Source of the DNA: Aquificaceae bacterium | GTDB taxonomy: Bacteria; Aquificota; Aquificia; Aquificales; Aquificaceae | DNA length: 64,000 bases | NCBI GenBank assembly: GCA_027079305.1 | Contig: JALWVU010000065.1 | Coordinates: 1-64,000 of the forward strand | Reading direction: 5' to 3' | Part shown: piece after piece, positions 26,944-35,758 of the stretch | Position numbering within the stretch: position 1 is the first letter of the stretch | Layout: every line of letters starts with the position of its first letter | The notes under the pieces: model-generated | What the model was told of the DNA's origin: nothing | The model's database searches: none | The model's input: the letters and a program-made list of their open reading frames with translations, nothing else | Position numbers and translations under genes: made by a program

Positions 26944-28146
26944 TTGGCAAACGTTGTCGTCACTCCCATGACCTTTGAACCCGTCTACTCCCAGGATGCG
27001 GAGATAGTGGAGAGGAAGGGTGTGGGACATCCAGATACAATATGCGACTCCATAGCTGAAGAGCTGTCCGTGGAACTTTCTAAGCTCTACATAGAGGAGT
27101 TCGGTGCGGTGATGCACCACAATGTGGACAAGGCTCTGCTGGTGGGCGGTGTAGCGAACCCCGAGTTTGGAGGAGGAGAGGTAATCTCTCCAATAGAGCT
27201 CTACCTGGTCGGGAGAGCCCTAAATGAAAAGGATGGCAAGCCCCTTCCTGTGGAAGAGATAGCCATAGAGGTCGCGAGGAGGTGGATAAGGGAGAATGTA
27301 AGGAACCTCGATCCGGACAGGCACGTGATAGTTCAGCCGAGGATAAAGCCCGGCAGTAAGGATCTGGTAGATCTCTTCCTCAGGTTCCAGCAAAAGGGTG
27401 AAGTTCCCCTCGCGAACGACACATCCTTCGGCGTGGGCTTCGCTCCCCTCGACGATCTTGAGAGGGTCGTCTTCGAAACGGAGCAGTTCCTGAACTCTCC
27501 TCAGCTCAAAGAAGAACATCCGGAGGTGGGTGAGGACATAAAGGTTATGGGGGTGAGAATAAAGGACAGGATAAGGATAACCATAGCCTGCGCCTTCGTG
27601 AGCAGGCATGTGAGCTCCCTTCAGGACTACCTGAACAAGAAGGAGAGTGTTCTTAACAAGGTCAGGGACCTGGCCTCTTCGATCACAGATAAGGAGGTGG
27701 AGGTATTCATGAACACCGCGGACGACCCGGAGGGAGGTTCTGTATACATAACAGTCACGGGGACCTCCGCGGAACAGGGAGACGACGGCCAGGTAGGAAG
27801 GGGGAACAGGGTAAACGGGCTGATAACCCCTTACAGACCTATGAGTCTGGAGGCTGCGGCAGGTAAGAACCCCGTATCCCATATAGGCAAGATATACAAC
27901 ACGGTTGCAAACCTTATAGCGGAGAGGGTGGTCAAGGAGATAGAGGAGGTGGAGGAGGCCTACTGCTACATAGTTTCTCAGATAGGAAAGCCCATAAACG
28001 AGCCTCAGGTCTGTGATGTGAAGATAAGAACTTCGAAGGACATTTCCGGTCTTGAAAAAGAGGTGATGAAGATAGCGGAGCAGGAGCTCGAAGCTATGCC
28101 CTCTACATGGAGAAGGTTCCTCAACAGAGAGTTCTCCATCGCCTGA
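26944..28146 (+). CDS. S-adenosylmethionine synthetase, archaeal type
   Basis: A 400-residue methionine adenosyltransferase that makes S-adenosylmethionine from ATP and methionine. It belongs to the archaeal MAT family, not the usual bacterial MetK, as seen in [58 protein letters not shown] and the C-terminal [12 protein letters not shown]. The start codon is TTG at 26944, fixed by GGAGG eight bases upstream; a nearer ATG at 26937 is out of frame and soon stops. It is followed by the promoter of the first nuo cluster. Presence in a bacterium suggests ancient transfer from Archaea. Confidence 0.94.
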   Translation: MANVVVTPMTFEPVYSQDAEIVERKGVGHPDTICDSIAEELSVELSKLYIEEFGAVMHHNVDKALLVGGVANPEFGGGEVISPIELYLVGRALNEKDGKPLPVEEIAIEVARRWIRENVRNLDPDRHVIVQPRIKPGSKDLVDLFLRFQQKGEVPLANDTSFGVGFAPLDDLERVVFETEQFLNSPQLKEEHPEVGEDIKVMGVRIKDRIRITIACAFVSRHVSSLQDYLNKKESVLNKVRDLASSITDKEVEVFMNTADDPEGGSVYITVTGTSAEQGDDGQVGRGNRVNGLITPYRPMSLEAAAGKNPVSHIGKIYNTVANLIAERVVKEIEEVEEAYCYIVSQIGKPINEPQVCDVKIRTSKDISGLEKEVMKIAEQELEAMPSTWRRFLNREFSIA

Positions 28147-28153
28147 AATTTCC

Positions 28154-28183
28154 TTGACAGTAAGGACATAACGCTGTTATATT
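28154..28183 (+). promoter_or_regulatory. Sigma70-type promoter of the first nuo cluster
   Basis: A perfect -35 box TTGACA (28154-28159) is followed after 18 bases by TATATT (28178-28183), or after 17 by the overlapping TTATAT. It lies between metK and nuoA; the nuoA ribosome-binding site GGAGG is at 28199-28203. This is the clearest two-box promoter in the window and could drive the whole 21-kb nuo region, since no terminator is visible inside it. Confidence 0.75.
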
Positions 28184-28208
28184 TTTGTCTACCTTTTTGG
28201 AGGCTCGA

Positions 28209-28568
28209 ATGGGAGACTACGGGGCTCTTTTTGTCTTCGCTCTGATAGCTGTCACGGTGGGTCTCGCCTTCGCCTTCCTGAACGATATTCTCGGAACCCG
28301 CAAGAAGGACCCCCTCGAGGACTATCCCTACGAGTGCGGAGTTCCTCTATACGACCCCGAGGCGAGGGGAACCTTCAAACAGGGATACTACCTTTTGGGG
28401 CTCTTGCTCATACTCTTCGACATAGAGGCGGCCTATCTTTTTCCCTGGGCGGTGGTCTTTAAAGAAATAGGCCTCTACGGGCTTATAGAGGCGGCGCTTT
28501 TTATATTTATACTCGCTCTTGGCTTCGTTTACGCCTGGGCCAAGGGAGCGCTCAGGTGGCAGACCTGA
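28209..28568 (+). CDS. nuoA: NADH-quinone oxidoreductase subunit A (cluster 1)
   Basis: A 119-residue membrane subunit of complex I with three helices. The conserved first loop contains YPYECGVPLYD, and GYYLLGLLLILFDIEAAYLFPWAVV forms helix 2. The loop cysteine marks the quinone-pocket entrance, where NuoA packs against NuoD and NuoH. ATG 28209 is chosen over TTG 28185 because GGAGG lies five bases upstream; the longer form would start only two bases after the -10 box. It is the first gene of cluster 1. Confidence 0.95.
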   Translation: MGDYGALFVFALIAVTVGLAFAFLNDILGTRKKDPLEDYPYECGVPLYDPEARGTFKQGYYLLGLLLILFDIEAAYLFPWAVVFKEIGLYGLIEAALFIFILALGFVYAWAKGALRWQT

Positions 28569-28583
28569 AGGAGGTAACGAGCC

Positions 28584-29123
28584 ATGGCTGCTATAAACTC
28601 TAACGGCTTTGTAACAACTACGGTGGACGAGCTCCTCAGGTGGGGCCGGAGGAACGCCCTCTGGCCGGTTACCATAGGGCTCGCCTGCTGTGCCATAGAG
28701 ATGATGCACACCGCGGCCTCCAGGTTTGACCTGGACAGGCTCGGGGTCATATTCAGGGCGTCTCCCAGACAGGCGGACGTCCTCATAGTAGCCGGGACCG
28801 TTGTGAACAAGGTTGCCCCCATGCTCAAGCTCATCTGGGATCAGATGCCCGATCCCAAGTGGTGCATATCGATGGGAGGATGCGCTTCCGCGGGAGGTCC
28901 ATTTCCCACATACTCAACGCTTCAGGGGGTTGACAGGATAATACCCGTGGACGTTTACGTTCCGGGGTGCCCTCCCACACCTCAGGGACTCATCTACGGG
29001 ATACTTCAGCTCCAGAAGAAGATAAAGGAGAAGGGTGTGAGGAAATACGACAAGGCCTTCGAGCAGTTCAGGAAGGACATAGAGAAGGAGGGCCTGTTCG
29101 TCCCGCAGGAGATGACCGTCTGA
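28584..29123 (+). CDS. nuoB: NADH-quinone oxidoreductase subunit B
   Basis: A 179-residue subunit that binds iron-sulfur cluster N2, the last electron carrier before quinone. The ligands are visible as the tandem Cys35-Cys36 (GLACCAIEM), Cys100 (SMGGCAS) and Cys129 (VPGCPPTPQ). The C-terminus (about 150-179) is a charged helix. GGAGG precedes the ATG by eight bases. It is the only nuoB in the window although two nuo clusters follow one another, so it may serve both enzymes. Confidence 0.96.
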   Translation: MAAINSNGFVTTTVDELLRWGRRNALWPVTIGLACCAIEMMHTAASRFDLDRLGVIFRASPRQADVLIVAGTVVNKVAPMLKLIWDQMPDPKWCISMGGCASAGGPFPTYSTLQGVDRIIPVDVYVPGCPPTPQGLIYGILQLQKKIKEKGVRKYDKAFEQFRKDIEKEGLFVPQEMTV

Positions 29124-29133
29124 GGAGCTTTCT

Positions 29134-30894
29134 ATGTCTTGGATAAACAGGGCTACGGTAGACAGACTCAAGCAGGAGTTCAAGGAGGACCTGAGCGTCC
29201 AGTGGGGCGAGAACGCGGTAAGCCTCGAGATCTCCCACATAAAGCTCAAGGACTTCCTGAAACATCTGAAGGAGAAGGAGAGGTTCCTCCACTTCGTGGA
29301 CATGACCTGTATAGACTTCCCCGAGGATCCGAAGAGGTTCCAGGGGGTATACATCCTCTACAACCCCGACGAGAACGAGAGGGTGATAGTCAAGTCCTGG
29401 GCCCAGAACGGAAAGCTCCCTACGGTCTCGGACCTATGGCCCGGGGCTAAGTGGGCGGAGCGCGAAGCCTACGATATGTTCGGCGTCGAGTTCGAGGGGC
29501 ACGAAAACTTAAGAAGGATGTTCATGTGGGAGGGCTACGAGCACTTCCCCCTAAGGAAGGACTTTCCCCTCGAAGGGATCCCAGAGCAGGAGCTTCCCTC
29601 TCTTACAGAGGTTCTACACGGGAGGACCGATCCTCCCTCCCACGACTACGAGGTCCTCCACACCAAGGTTCCCACCTTAGAGGATCTCGAGAGAACGGAG
29701 AAGGCCCGCCTGAAGAAGAAGGCCCAGCTCGTTCTCAACTGGGGCCCCCTCCATCCAGGGACTCACGGGACCATATGGTTTCTGTTCGACCTTGAGGGAG
29801 AGTTCGTGGAGCAGAGCGACGTGATCCTGGGTCAGCTCCACAGGGGGATGGAGAAGCTGGCGGAGAACCTCTACTACTTCCAGTTCCTCCCCTACACGGA
29901 CAGGATGGACTACATCTCCGCCATCTGCAACGAGCTCTCCTACGTTACCGCGGTAGAGAAGCTTCTGAAGGTTGAGGTCCCCGAGAAGGCACAGTACATA
30001 AGGACCATGTTCGCGGAGCTCCAGAGGATAAACTCCCACCTCCTCTGGCTCGGGACTGGGGCCCTGGATCTGGGAGCCCTTACAGTATTCCTGTATGCCT
30101 TCAGAGAGCGCGAGAAGATAATGGACATAATAGAGGGGAACGCAGGATACAGGCTCACCACCTGCTTCCTGAGGATAGGGGGAGTTCACTACGATCTCGC
30201 CGAGGGAACTCTGGACGTTGTCAAGGCCTTCATAAAGGACTTCCCCAGCAGGCTCAAGGAGTACCACATGCTCCTCACCAGGAACAGGATATGGCTCAGG
30301 AGAACCAAGGATGTGGGAGTGATCACAAGGGAGGACGTCCACGCCTACGGCCTCTCTGGCCCCGTGGCGAGGGGATCTGGAGTTCCATACGACATAAGAA
30401 AGCTGGAACCTTACGCCGCCTACGAGGAGGTGGATTTCGATATCCCCGTGGGAGAGGTGGGGGACGTATACGACAGGTATCTGGTCAGGATGGAGGAGAT
30501 GGCCCAGAGCGTGAGGATAATAGAGCAGTGCGTTGAGAAGCTCGAGAAGATGCCGAAGGACGCCCCCTACCTGAACAAGGACCATCCGGCGGTCATACCT
30601 CCCAAGGAAGACGTCTTCATGACGCTCGAGGACATGGTCCAGTCCTTCAGGGTGGTGGTTCACGGGGAGAACGCCCCTCCTGGGGAGGTCTACTCCTCTG
30701 GAGAGAATCCGAGGGGTGAGCTGGGCTTCTACATATACTCCAGAGGGGGTAGCAGGCCCTACAGGCTGAGGATAAGGTCAGGGGCCCTGTACAACCTCTC
30801 CATCTTCCCCAAGCTGATAAAGGGGAGAACCATAGCGGACGCGATAGCCCTCCTCGGAAGTTTAGATCCCGTGGTGGGGGAGACGGACAGATGA
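29134..30894 (+). CDS. nuoCD: NADH-quinone oxidoreductase subunits C and D, fused (cluster 1)
   Basis: A 586-residue fusion. Residues about 1-155 are NuoC (FLHFVDMTCIDFP, VKSWAQNGKLPTVSDLWP, AEREAYDMFGVEFEGH). Residues about 190-586 are NuoD (LNWGPLHPGTHGT with the quinone-site His, then LGQLHRGMEKLAE, YTDRMDYIS and GEVYSSGENPRGELGFY). The linker region matches other NuoCD fusions. The stop overlaps the Uma2-like gene by four bases (ATGA). It forms the quinone-binding part of the hydrophilic arm. Confidence 0.96.
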   Translation: MSWINRATVDRLKQEFKEDLSVQWGENAVSLEISHIKLKDFLKHLKEKERFLHFVDMTCIDFPEDPKRFQGVYILYNPDENERVIVKSWAQNGKLPTVSDLWPGAKWAEREAYDMFGVEFEGHENLRRMFMWEGYEHFPLRKDFPLEGIPEQELPSLTEVLHGRTDPPSHDYEVLHTKVPTLEDLERTEKARLKKKAQLVLNWGPLHPGTHGTIWFLFDLEGEFVEQSDVILGQLHRGMEKLAENLYYFQFLPYTDRMDYISAICNELSYVTAVEKLLKVEVPEKAQYIRTMFAELQRINSHLLWLGTGALDLGALTVFLYAFREREKIMDIIEGNAGYRLTTCFLRIGGVHYDLAEGTLDVVKAFIKDFPSRLKEYHMLLTRNRIWLRRTKDVGVITREDVHAYGLSGPVARGSGVPYDIRKLEPYAAYEEVDFDIPVGEVGDVYDRYLVRMEEMAQSVRIIEQCVEKLEKMPKDAPYLNKDHPAVIPPKEDVFMTLEDMVQSFRVVVHGENAPPGEVYSSGENPRGELGFYIYSRGGSRPYRLRIRSGALYNLSIFPKLIKGRTIADAIALLGSLDPVVGETDR

Positions 30895-31424
30895 GCGTGA
30901 AGGAGAAGCTTCTGACCTACGAGGACATAAGCGAGCTTCCTGGAGAGGGGTTTTACGAGGTTATAGAGGGGAGGATACTTGAGATGGCTCCATCGGGAGG
31001 AGTGCACGGGTTTTATGAAGCAGGCCTGGCCCATGAACTGCTCAAGAAACTGTCCAAGAAGGGCTACGTTCTCGTAGGCGAGGTGGGTCTGGTTATAAAG
31101 AAGAATCCGCTCACTATCAGGGGTGCTGATGTTGTGTTTATCTCCAAAGATAAAGTGGAGAAGCTCCCCGAGGGGTTCTTAGAAACTCCTCCCGACCTTG
31201 TGGTGGAGATACTCTCGAAAGATATCCCCTTTGAGTATATGGAGGGGAAGATAAAGGACTACATGGATTTCGGCGTGGGGAGGATACTTCTAATAGATCC
31301 TGGGATCAGGAAGGTGACCTTGATAGACGAGGAGAGGAGGATACAGATAAAGGGCTTCGATGAGGAGGTGGAGGTTCTTCCAGGGCTCAAGCTCAGGATG
31401 TCGGAGCTGGGAGGTTCTGAATGA
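30891..31424 (+). CDS. Uma2 (DUF820) family PD-(D/E)xK nuclease-fold protein, in nuo cluster 1
   Basis: A 177-residue protein with the Uma2 pattern: an N-terminal LTYEDISELP and YEVIEGRILEMAPSG, then RGADVVFIS, PPDLVVEILS and IKDYMDFGVGRILLIDP, which place the Asp, Glu and Lys residues of a PD-(D/E)xK-like core. Its role is unknown; relatives are cyanobacterial Uma2 proteins of uncertain nuclease activity. It is locked between nuoCD and nuoH by ATGA overlaps at both ends, so it is translated with complex I. A different Uma2 gene occupies the same position in cluster 2. Confidence 0.9.
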   Translation: MSVKEKLLTYEDISELPGEGFYEVIEGRILEMAPSGGVHGFYEAGLAHELLKKLSKKGYVLVGEVGLVIKKNPLTIRGADVVFISKDKVEKLPEGFLETPPDLVVEILSKDIPFEYMEGKIKDYMDFGVGRILLIDPGIRKVTLIDEERRIQIKGFDEEVEVLPGLKLRMSELGGSE

Positions 31425-32443
31425 GCGAGTTCGTGGTCTCGCTGGTAATAACGCTGATAAAGATAGGTGTCCTGCTGGGGGTGGCCCTCGGTCTGGGGGC
31501 GTATCTGACCTGGGTGGAGAGGAAGCTGGCGGGTCACATACAGGCGAGACTGGGCCCCACGGTGGTCGGTCCCTTTGGATTACTTCAGCCCCTTGCGGAC
31601 GGCCTCAAGCTGATGACCAAGGAGTCCATAATCCCCAAGGGTGCGGACGTTCCCGTCTACTACCTGGCCATAATGATGGCGGTCGCCCCCGCCATACTTC
31701 TCTTCTCCGTGATCCCCTTCGGCCCCGAGTTCAGGATCCTCGGATACGAGATAAAGCCCATAATCTCGGACGTGAACATAGGGCTTCTGGTGGTCTTCGC
31801 CATGGGGTCGCTCGCGGTCTACGGGACCATATTCTCGGGATGGGCCTCCAACTCCAAATACGCCTTCATAGGGTCTCTGAGAAAGGCGGCGGTGATAATA
31901 GCCTACGAGGTGGTTCTGGGTTTTTCCGTCCTCGGGGTGATATTGCTTGCGGGGACCATGAGCACCACGGGCATAGTGGAGGCCCAGATGGAGAGGGGGG
32001 TGTGGTTCATCTTCTACCAGCCCGTCGCCTTCATACTCTACCTCTTCTGCATGCTCGCAGAGTCTGGCAGGGTTCCCTTCGACATACAGGAGGCGGAGGC
32101 TGAGCTGGTCACGGGCTACAACGTTGAATACGGGGGGATGAGGTTCGGGGCCCTTCCCCTCGCGGAGTGGTATCTGAACACGGTGGCCCTTTCCGCCATA
32201 GCGGTGGTCCTCTTCTTCGGCGGATGGTCAGGCCCCAACATACTCGGTCCGATCTCTCCCTACTTCTGGTTTCTGGCCAAGACCTTCGGGCTCGTCTTCT
32301 TCGTTCTCTGGCTCCACTGGACACTCCCCAGGTTCCAGGCCAAGGACGTGACCGAGATAGCTTGGAAGATAATGCTCCCCCTGGCCCTTGCGAACGTTCT
32401 GATCACCGCTGTGGTAGTCTACATCTTCGGAGGTGCAGGATGA
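31421..32443 (+). CDS. nuoH: NADH-quinone oxidoreductase subunit H (cluster 1)
   Basis: A 340-residue membrane subunit with eight or nine helices. It connects the quinone cavity to the proton channels. Diagnostic segments are LTWVERKLAGHIQARLGP, LLQPLADGLKLMTKE, DVNIGLLVVFAMGSLAVYG and ESGRVPFDIQEAEAELVTGYNVEYGG, whose acidic loop lies in the quinone and proton pathway. The start overlaps the Uma2 stop (ATGA) and the stop overlaps the nuoI start in the same way. Confidence 0.96.
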   Translation: MSEFVVSLVITLIKIGVLLGVALGLGAYLTWVERKLAGHIQARLGPTVVGPFGLLQPLADGLKLMTKESIIPKGADVPVYYLAIMMAVAPAILLFSVIPFGPEFRILGYEIKPIISDVNIGLLVVFAMGSLAVYGTIFSGWASNSKYAFIGSLRKAAVIIAYEVVLGFSVLGVILLAGTMSTTGIVEAQMERGVWFIFYQPVAFILYLFCMLAESGRVPFDIQEAEAELVTGYNVEYGGMRFGALPLAEWYLNTVALSAIAVVLFFGGWSGPNILGPISPYFWFLAKTFGLVFFVLWLHWTLPRFQAKDVTEIAWKIMLPLALANVLITAVVVYIFGGAG

Positions 32444-33045
32444 GGATAAAGAGGCTCTCGAGGAAGGACTACCTGAACCTTATAGAGGCCATCTTCTTCA
32501 TAGACTTCCTCAAAGGCCTTTCGGTAACGCTCAGAAATTTACTGAGAAAGCCCATAACCACCGAGTATCCCAAGGAGAAGCTCACTCCTCCCAAGAGGTT
32601 CAGGGGAGCCCACGGACACTTCGTATGGGACGGAAAGGAGCCAGACTCTCTCAAGGCCATAGAGAAGTTCATGAGTTTCGAGAGGGGCAAGAGCAGGTGC
32701 GTCGCCTGCTACATGTGCCAGACCGCCTGTCCCATGCCCACTCTCTTCAGAATAGAGGCGGTCCAGCTCCCAGACGGGAGGAAGAAGGTGGTCCGCTTCG
32801 ACATGAACCTGCTCAACTGCCTCTTCTGCGGGCTCTGCGTGGACGCCTGCCCTGTTGGGTGTCTCACGATGACGGATCTCTACGAGCTTGCGGGCTACTC
32901 GAGGAGGGACGAGGTCCTGAGGATGGACAGGCTCGAACAGCACGGGATAGACTTCTCCAGAAGGAGAGGGGACGAGCCAGACAGGATATGGCCCGACGAC
33001 AGGGAGCGTGAGAAACTCTGGGGGAAGATAGAGTGGAGTGGGTGA
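32440..33045 (+). CDS. nuoI: NADH-quinone oxidoreductase subunit I (cluster 1)
   Basis: A 201-residue ferredoxin-type subunit holding clusters N6a and N6b. The two CxxCxxCxxxCP motifs are RCVACYMCQTACPMP and NCLFCGLCVDACPVG. The N-terminal amphipathic helix contains FFIDFLKGLSVT. ATG 32440 overlaps the nuoH stop; a longer open frame from 32167 would lie inside nuoH and is not used. It relays electrons from the peripheral arm to NuoB. Confidence 0.96.
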   Translation: MRIKRLSRKDYLNLIEAIFFIDFLKGLSVTLRNLLRKPITTEYPKEKLTPPKRFRGAHGHFVWDGKEPDSLKAIEKFMSFERGKSRCVACYMCQTACPMPTLFRIEAVQLPDGRKKVVRFDMNLLNCLFCGLCVDACPVGCLTMTDLYELAGYSRRDEVLRMDRLEQHGIDFSRRRGDEPDRIWPDDREREKLWGKIEWSG

Positions 33046-33521
33046 TCTTCGGAGTTCTGGCCTTCTGGCTTCTGGTCTCGGTGCTCGGTGCGGTTCTTGT
33101 TAAAAATCCCGTTCACTCCATCCTCTTCTTCCTCTCCTCGGTCCTGGCGATGGCGGGGCTCTTTCTGAGCCTTGGTGCTGAGCTTCTTGCGGGGCTCCAG
33201 ATAATCATCTACGCAGTCGCCATAGTGGTCTTCTACGTCCTCGTTATAACCACGATCCCCTGGGAGAAGGTGAAGAGGTTCGAGGGGGTATACAAGAAGG
33301 AGCTCCTCTTCGGTATCCCCGTGGTTCTGGTTATCTTCCTCCTGATGGGGTCCATGGTCCTGAGGGGCAGGTTCGCCCAGCCAGTTGGCGTGGTTGAGGA
33401 CAACGTGAGAGAGGTGGGAAGGACGCTCTTCACCTCCTATCTCTTTCCCTTCGAGGTGGCTTCAGTTATACTTTTAGTCGCCATGATAGGGGCTATCCTC
33501 TTAGGGAGGAAGGAGGAATGA
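33033..33521 (+). CDS. nuoJ: NADH-quinone oxidoreductase subunit J (cluster 1)
   Basis: A 162-residue membrane subunit with five predicted helices. LLAGLQIIIYAVAIVVFYVLVI forms the conserved third helix with the pi-bulge Tyr and Ala positions. The start is probably GTG 33033, overlapping nuoI by 13 bp; the stop overlaps nuoK as ATGA. It forms part of the E-channel of the membrane arm. Confidence 0.93.
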   Translation: MEWVIFGVLAFWLLVSVLGAVLVKNPVHSILFFLSSVLAMAGLFLSLGAELLAGLQIIIYAVAIVVFYVLVITTIPWEKVKRFEGVYKKELLFGIPVVLVIFLLMGSMVLRGRFAQPVGVVEDNVREVGRTLFTSYLFPFEVASVILLVAMIGAILLGRKEE

Positions 33522-33820
33522 CCTTAGAGAAGGCCTACATACTGCTCAGCATACTCGTCTTCCTGATAGGATTGCTCGGCGTGATAGCGAGGAAGAACCT
33601 GATAACGATGCTCGTTAGCACGGAGATAATGCTAAACGGCGTGAACCTCACGCTCGTTGCGGTGGATAAGGTTCTCGGGAGGGTGGACGGTCAGATCTTC
33701 TCCTTCTTTACCTTGACGGTCGCCGCCGCCGAGGTGGCGGTCGGTCTCGGTCTTGTGGTCGCCATCTTCAGACTGAGGGGATACGAGGGTTCCTCCGAGA
33801 TAGTCCATCTGAGGGATTGA
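33518..33820 (+). CDS. nuoK: NADH-quinone oxidoreductase subunit K (cluster 1)
   Basis: A 100-residue, three-helix subunit. The conserved glutamates lie in STEIMLNGVNLTLVA (helix 2) and VAAAEVAVGLGLVVAI (helix 3). RKNLITMLVSTE is the family signature. ATGA overlap with nuoJ and 3 bp to nuoL show tight operon packing. It forms the antiporter-like E-channel together with NuoJ and NuoH. Confidence 0.96.
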   Translation: MTLEKAYILLSILVFLIGLLGVIARKNLITMLVSTEIMLNGVNLTLVAVDKVLGRVDGQIFSFFTLTVAAAEVAVGLGLVVAIFRLRGYEGSSEIVHLRD

Positions 33821-33823
33821 GGA

Positions 33824-35752
33824 ATGGAAGGTATCTTCGTTCTTCTGATGCCCCTTCTTGCCTTCTTGATTGTGGCCTTCTTCGGAAGGCGCATAGGGGA
33901 CCTCACGAGCGGGATAGTGGTGGTCCTCGGAGGAGCCTTCTCCTTCGTTTTCTCCCTTTACATGGTTTTCAAGTCCCTCCACTCTCCTGTTCAGATCAAG
34001 CTCTACGAGTTCCTTCCCTTAGAGGGATACACACTCACAGTGGGCTTCTACTTCGATCCCCTGTCCTCAATAACCGCCGCGGTGGTTACATTCGTCGCAA
34101 CCTTGATATTCGTCTACTCCATCGGCTACATGCACAACGAGTTCGGCAAGTGGGTCTACAAGTTCTACGCATACCTGTCCCTCTTCCTCTTTGCCATGCT
34201 CCTCATAGTTCTTTCCGACAACCTGCTGGGAATCTTCTTCGGATGGGAAGGTGTGGGGCTGGCCTCATACCTACTGATCGGCTACTACCACAACCAGAAA
34301 AAGGCCACAAACGCCTCCCTGGAAGCTTTTGTAATGAACCGAATAGGTGACTGGCTCTTTATCTTCGGGATAATTGCCACCTTTCTCATCTTCAAAACGC
34401 TCGACATAGTGGAGATCTTCGAGAGAGTCCCCACAACAGAGAGCGCCCTGATAGGTTTAGCGACTCTCCTTCTCTTTGGAGGGGCTGTGGGAAAGTCGGG
34501 ACAGCTTCCCCTCCACACCTGGCTTCCCAACGCCATGGCTGGTCCAACGCCCGTTTCCGCCCTCCTGCACGCGGCCACGATGGTAGCTGCGGGAGTTTAC
34601 ATGGTCGCAAGGCTCTATCCCCTCTTCGAGTCAGCTCCCCAGACACTGAAGGTGGTGGCGGTGATCGGGGGACTGACCGCCCTCTTTGCGGCTCTCGCTG
34701 CCACCTCGCACACGGACATGAAGAAGATAATAGCCTTCTCCACCATGTCCCAGCTGGGATACATGTTCCTTGCCCTTGGAGTTGGGGACATGGGTGGAGC
34801 CATGTTTCACCTGACCACACACGCCTTCTTCAAGGCCTTGCTCTTCCTTGCGGCTGGATCAGTGATCACAGCCTTCCACCACAGGCTTTACGACATCTAC
34901 AACTTCGGGGGGCTCAAGAAATACATGCCCATAACGTATGCGAGCTTCACGGTGGGGGCTTTAGCGCTTGCGGGGATATTTCCTCTGTCAGGCTTTTGGT
35001 CGAAGGACAGGCTTATAGGTAGCTACTACGAGGCGAGCTTTGTGTGGGGGCTACTGGGGACTGTGGTGGCCTTTCTGACCGCCTACTACATCTTCAGGGA
35101 AGGTTTTGTGGTATTTCACGGGGAGGAGAGGTACAGGAGGTTCAGTGAGCATGAGCCTCATGAGATGGGTGCAGTGATGACGGTTCCCATGGTGGTGCTT
35201 GGAGTTATGGCGGTGGTAGCAGGATTTTTTGAAGGCTGGTATATGCATGCTATAGGTGGTGAGCACAAGGAGATTCATCTGAACATCGCGGTTACGTCCG
35301 TGAGCGTGGGCCTTGTGGGGATACTGATAGCCTACCTCGTCTTCGTGAGGAGGCTCCTCTCCCCAGAGGGTGCCTACTCCGCCCTGAAGCCCATAGCCCA
35401 GACCTTCAGGGAGCAGTTCTTCACGGAAAAGCTCTACCACAGGGGTCTTGCGAAGGGCTACATGCTTCTCTCCAGGGCCACCTACTTCGTGGGGGACAGG
35501 TTCCTCATAGACGGGAGCATAAACCTATCCTACAGGGGGTTCTTCAGGATGGCCAAGGATGTGTGGAAGGCCTTCGACATAAAGTCCATAGACATATTCA
35601 TCCACTGGCTCGCCACGACCTCCTTCAGGAGCGGGAGGCTCCTTGGTAACCTTCAGACTGGTCTGCTCAACAACTACGTTCTCTTTCTCCTCATAGGGAT
35701 AATCATCATCCTCGGTATAATGCTTTATGCCCTCGACAGGGTGAAAGGGTAA
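33824..35752 (+). CDS. nuoL: NADH-quinone oxidoreductase subunit L (cluster 1)
   Basis: A 642-residue antiporter-like proton-pumping subunit with about 16 helices, including the C-terminal lateral helix. Key residues are visible: Glu in FFGWEGVGLASYL (helix 5), Lys in AVGKSGQLPLHTWLP (helix 7) and His and Lys in AATSHTDMKKIIAFSTMSQLGYM. Residues 50-487 are almost identical, also at the DNA level, to NuoL of cluster 2. The first 49 and the last 150 residues differ strongly. This points to gene conversion between the two genes. Confidence 0.97.
   Translation: MEGIFVLLMPLLAFLIVAFFGRRIGDLTSGIVVVLGGAFSFVFSLYMVFKSLHSPVQIKLYEFLPLEGYTLTVGFYFDPLSSITAAVVTFVATLIFVYSIGYMHNEFGKWVYKFYAYLSLFLFAMLLIVLSDNLLGIFFGWEGVGLASYLLIGYYHNQKKATNASLEAFVMNRIGDWLFIFGIIATFLIFKTLDIVEIFERVPTTESALIGLATLLLFGGAVGKSGQLPLHTWLPNAMAGPTPVSALLHAATMVAAGVYMVARLYPLFESAPQTLKVVAVIGGLTALFAALAATSHTDMKKIIAFSTMSQLGYMFLALGVGDMGGAMFHLTTHAFFKALLFLAAGSVITAFHHRLYDIYNFGGLKKYMPITYASFTVGALALAGIFPLSGFWSKDRLIGSYYEASFVWGLLGTVVAFLTAYYIFREGFVVFHGEERYRRFSEHEPHEMGAVMTVPMVVLGVMAVVAGFFEGWYMHAIGGEHKEIHLNIAVTSVSVGLVGILIAYLVFVRRLLSPEGAYSALKPIAQTFREQFFTEKLYHRGLAKGYMLLSRATYFVGDRFLIDGSINLSYRGFFRMAKDVWKAFDIKSIDIFIHWLATTSFRSGRLLGNLQTGLLNNYVLFLLIGIIIILGIMLYALDRVKG
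33971..35285 (+). repeat. Near-identical nuoL core, copy 1
   Basis: This stretch aligns without gaps to 44870-46184 at a constant offset of 10,899 bases. It includes 185 consecutive identical bases (34127-34311 against 45026-45210) as well as many shared third-codon positions. Identity drops abruptly outside the tract. The borders are approximate, judged by eye. Confidence 0.85.
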
Positions 35753-35758
35753 GGGAAG

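Noticed and set aside
32167-32439. Long N-terminal extension of nuoI (cluster 1)
   Set aside because: The extension lies entirely inside nuoH in another frame, and normal NuoI sequence starts at ATG 32440 with an ATGA overlap.
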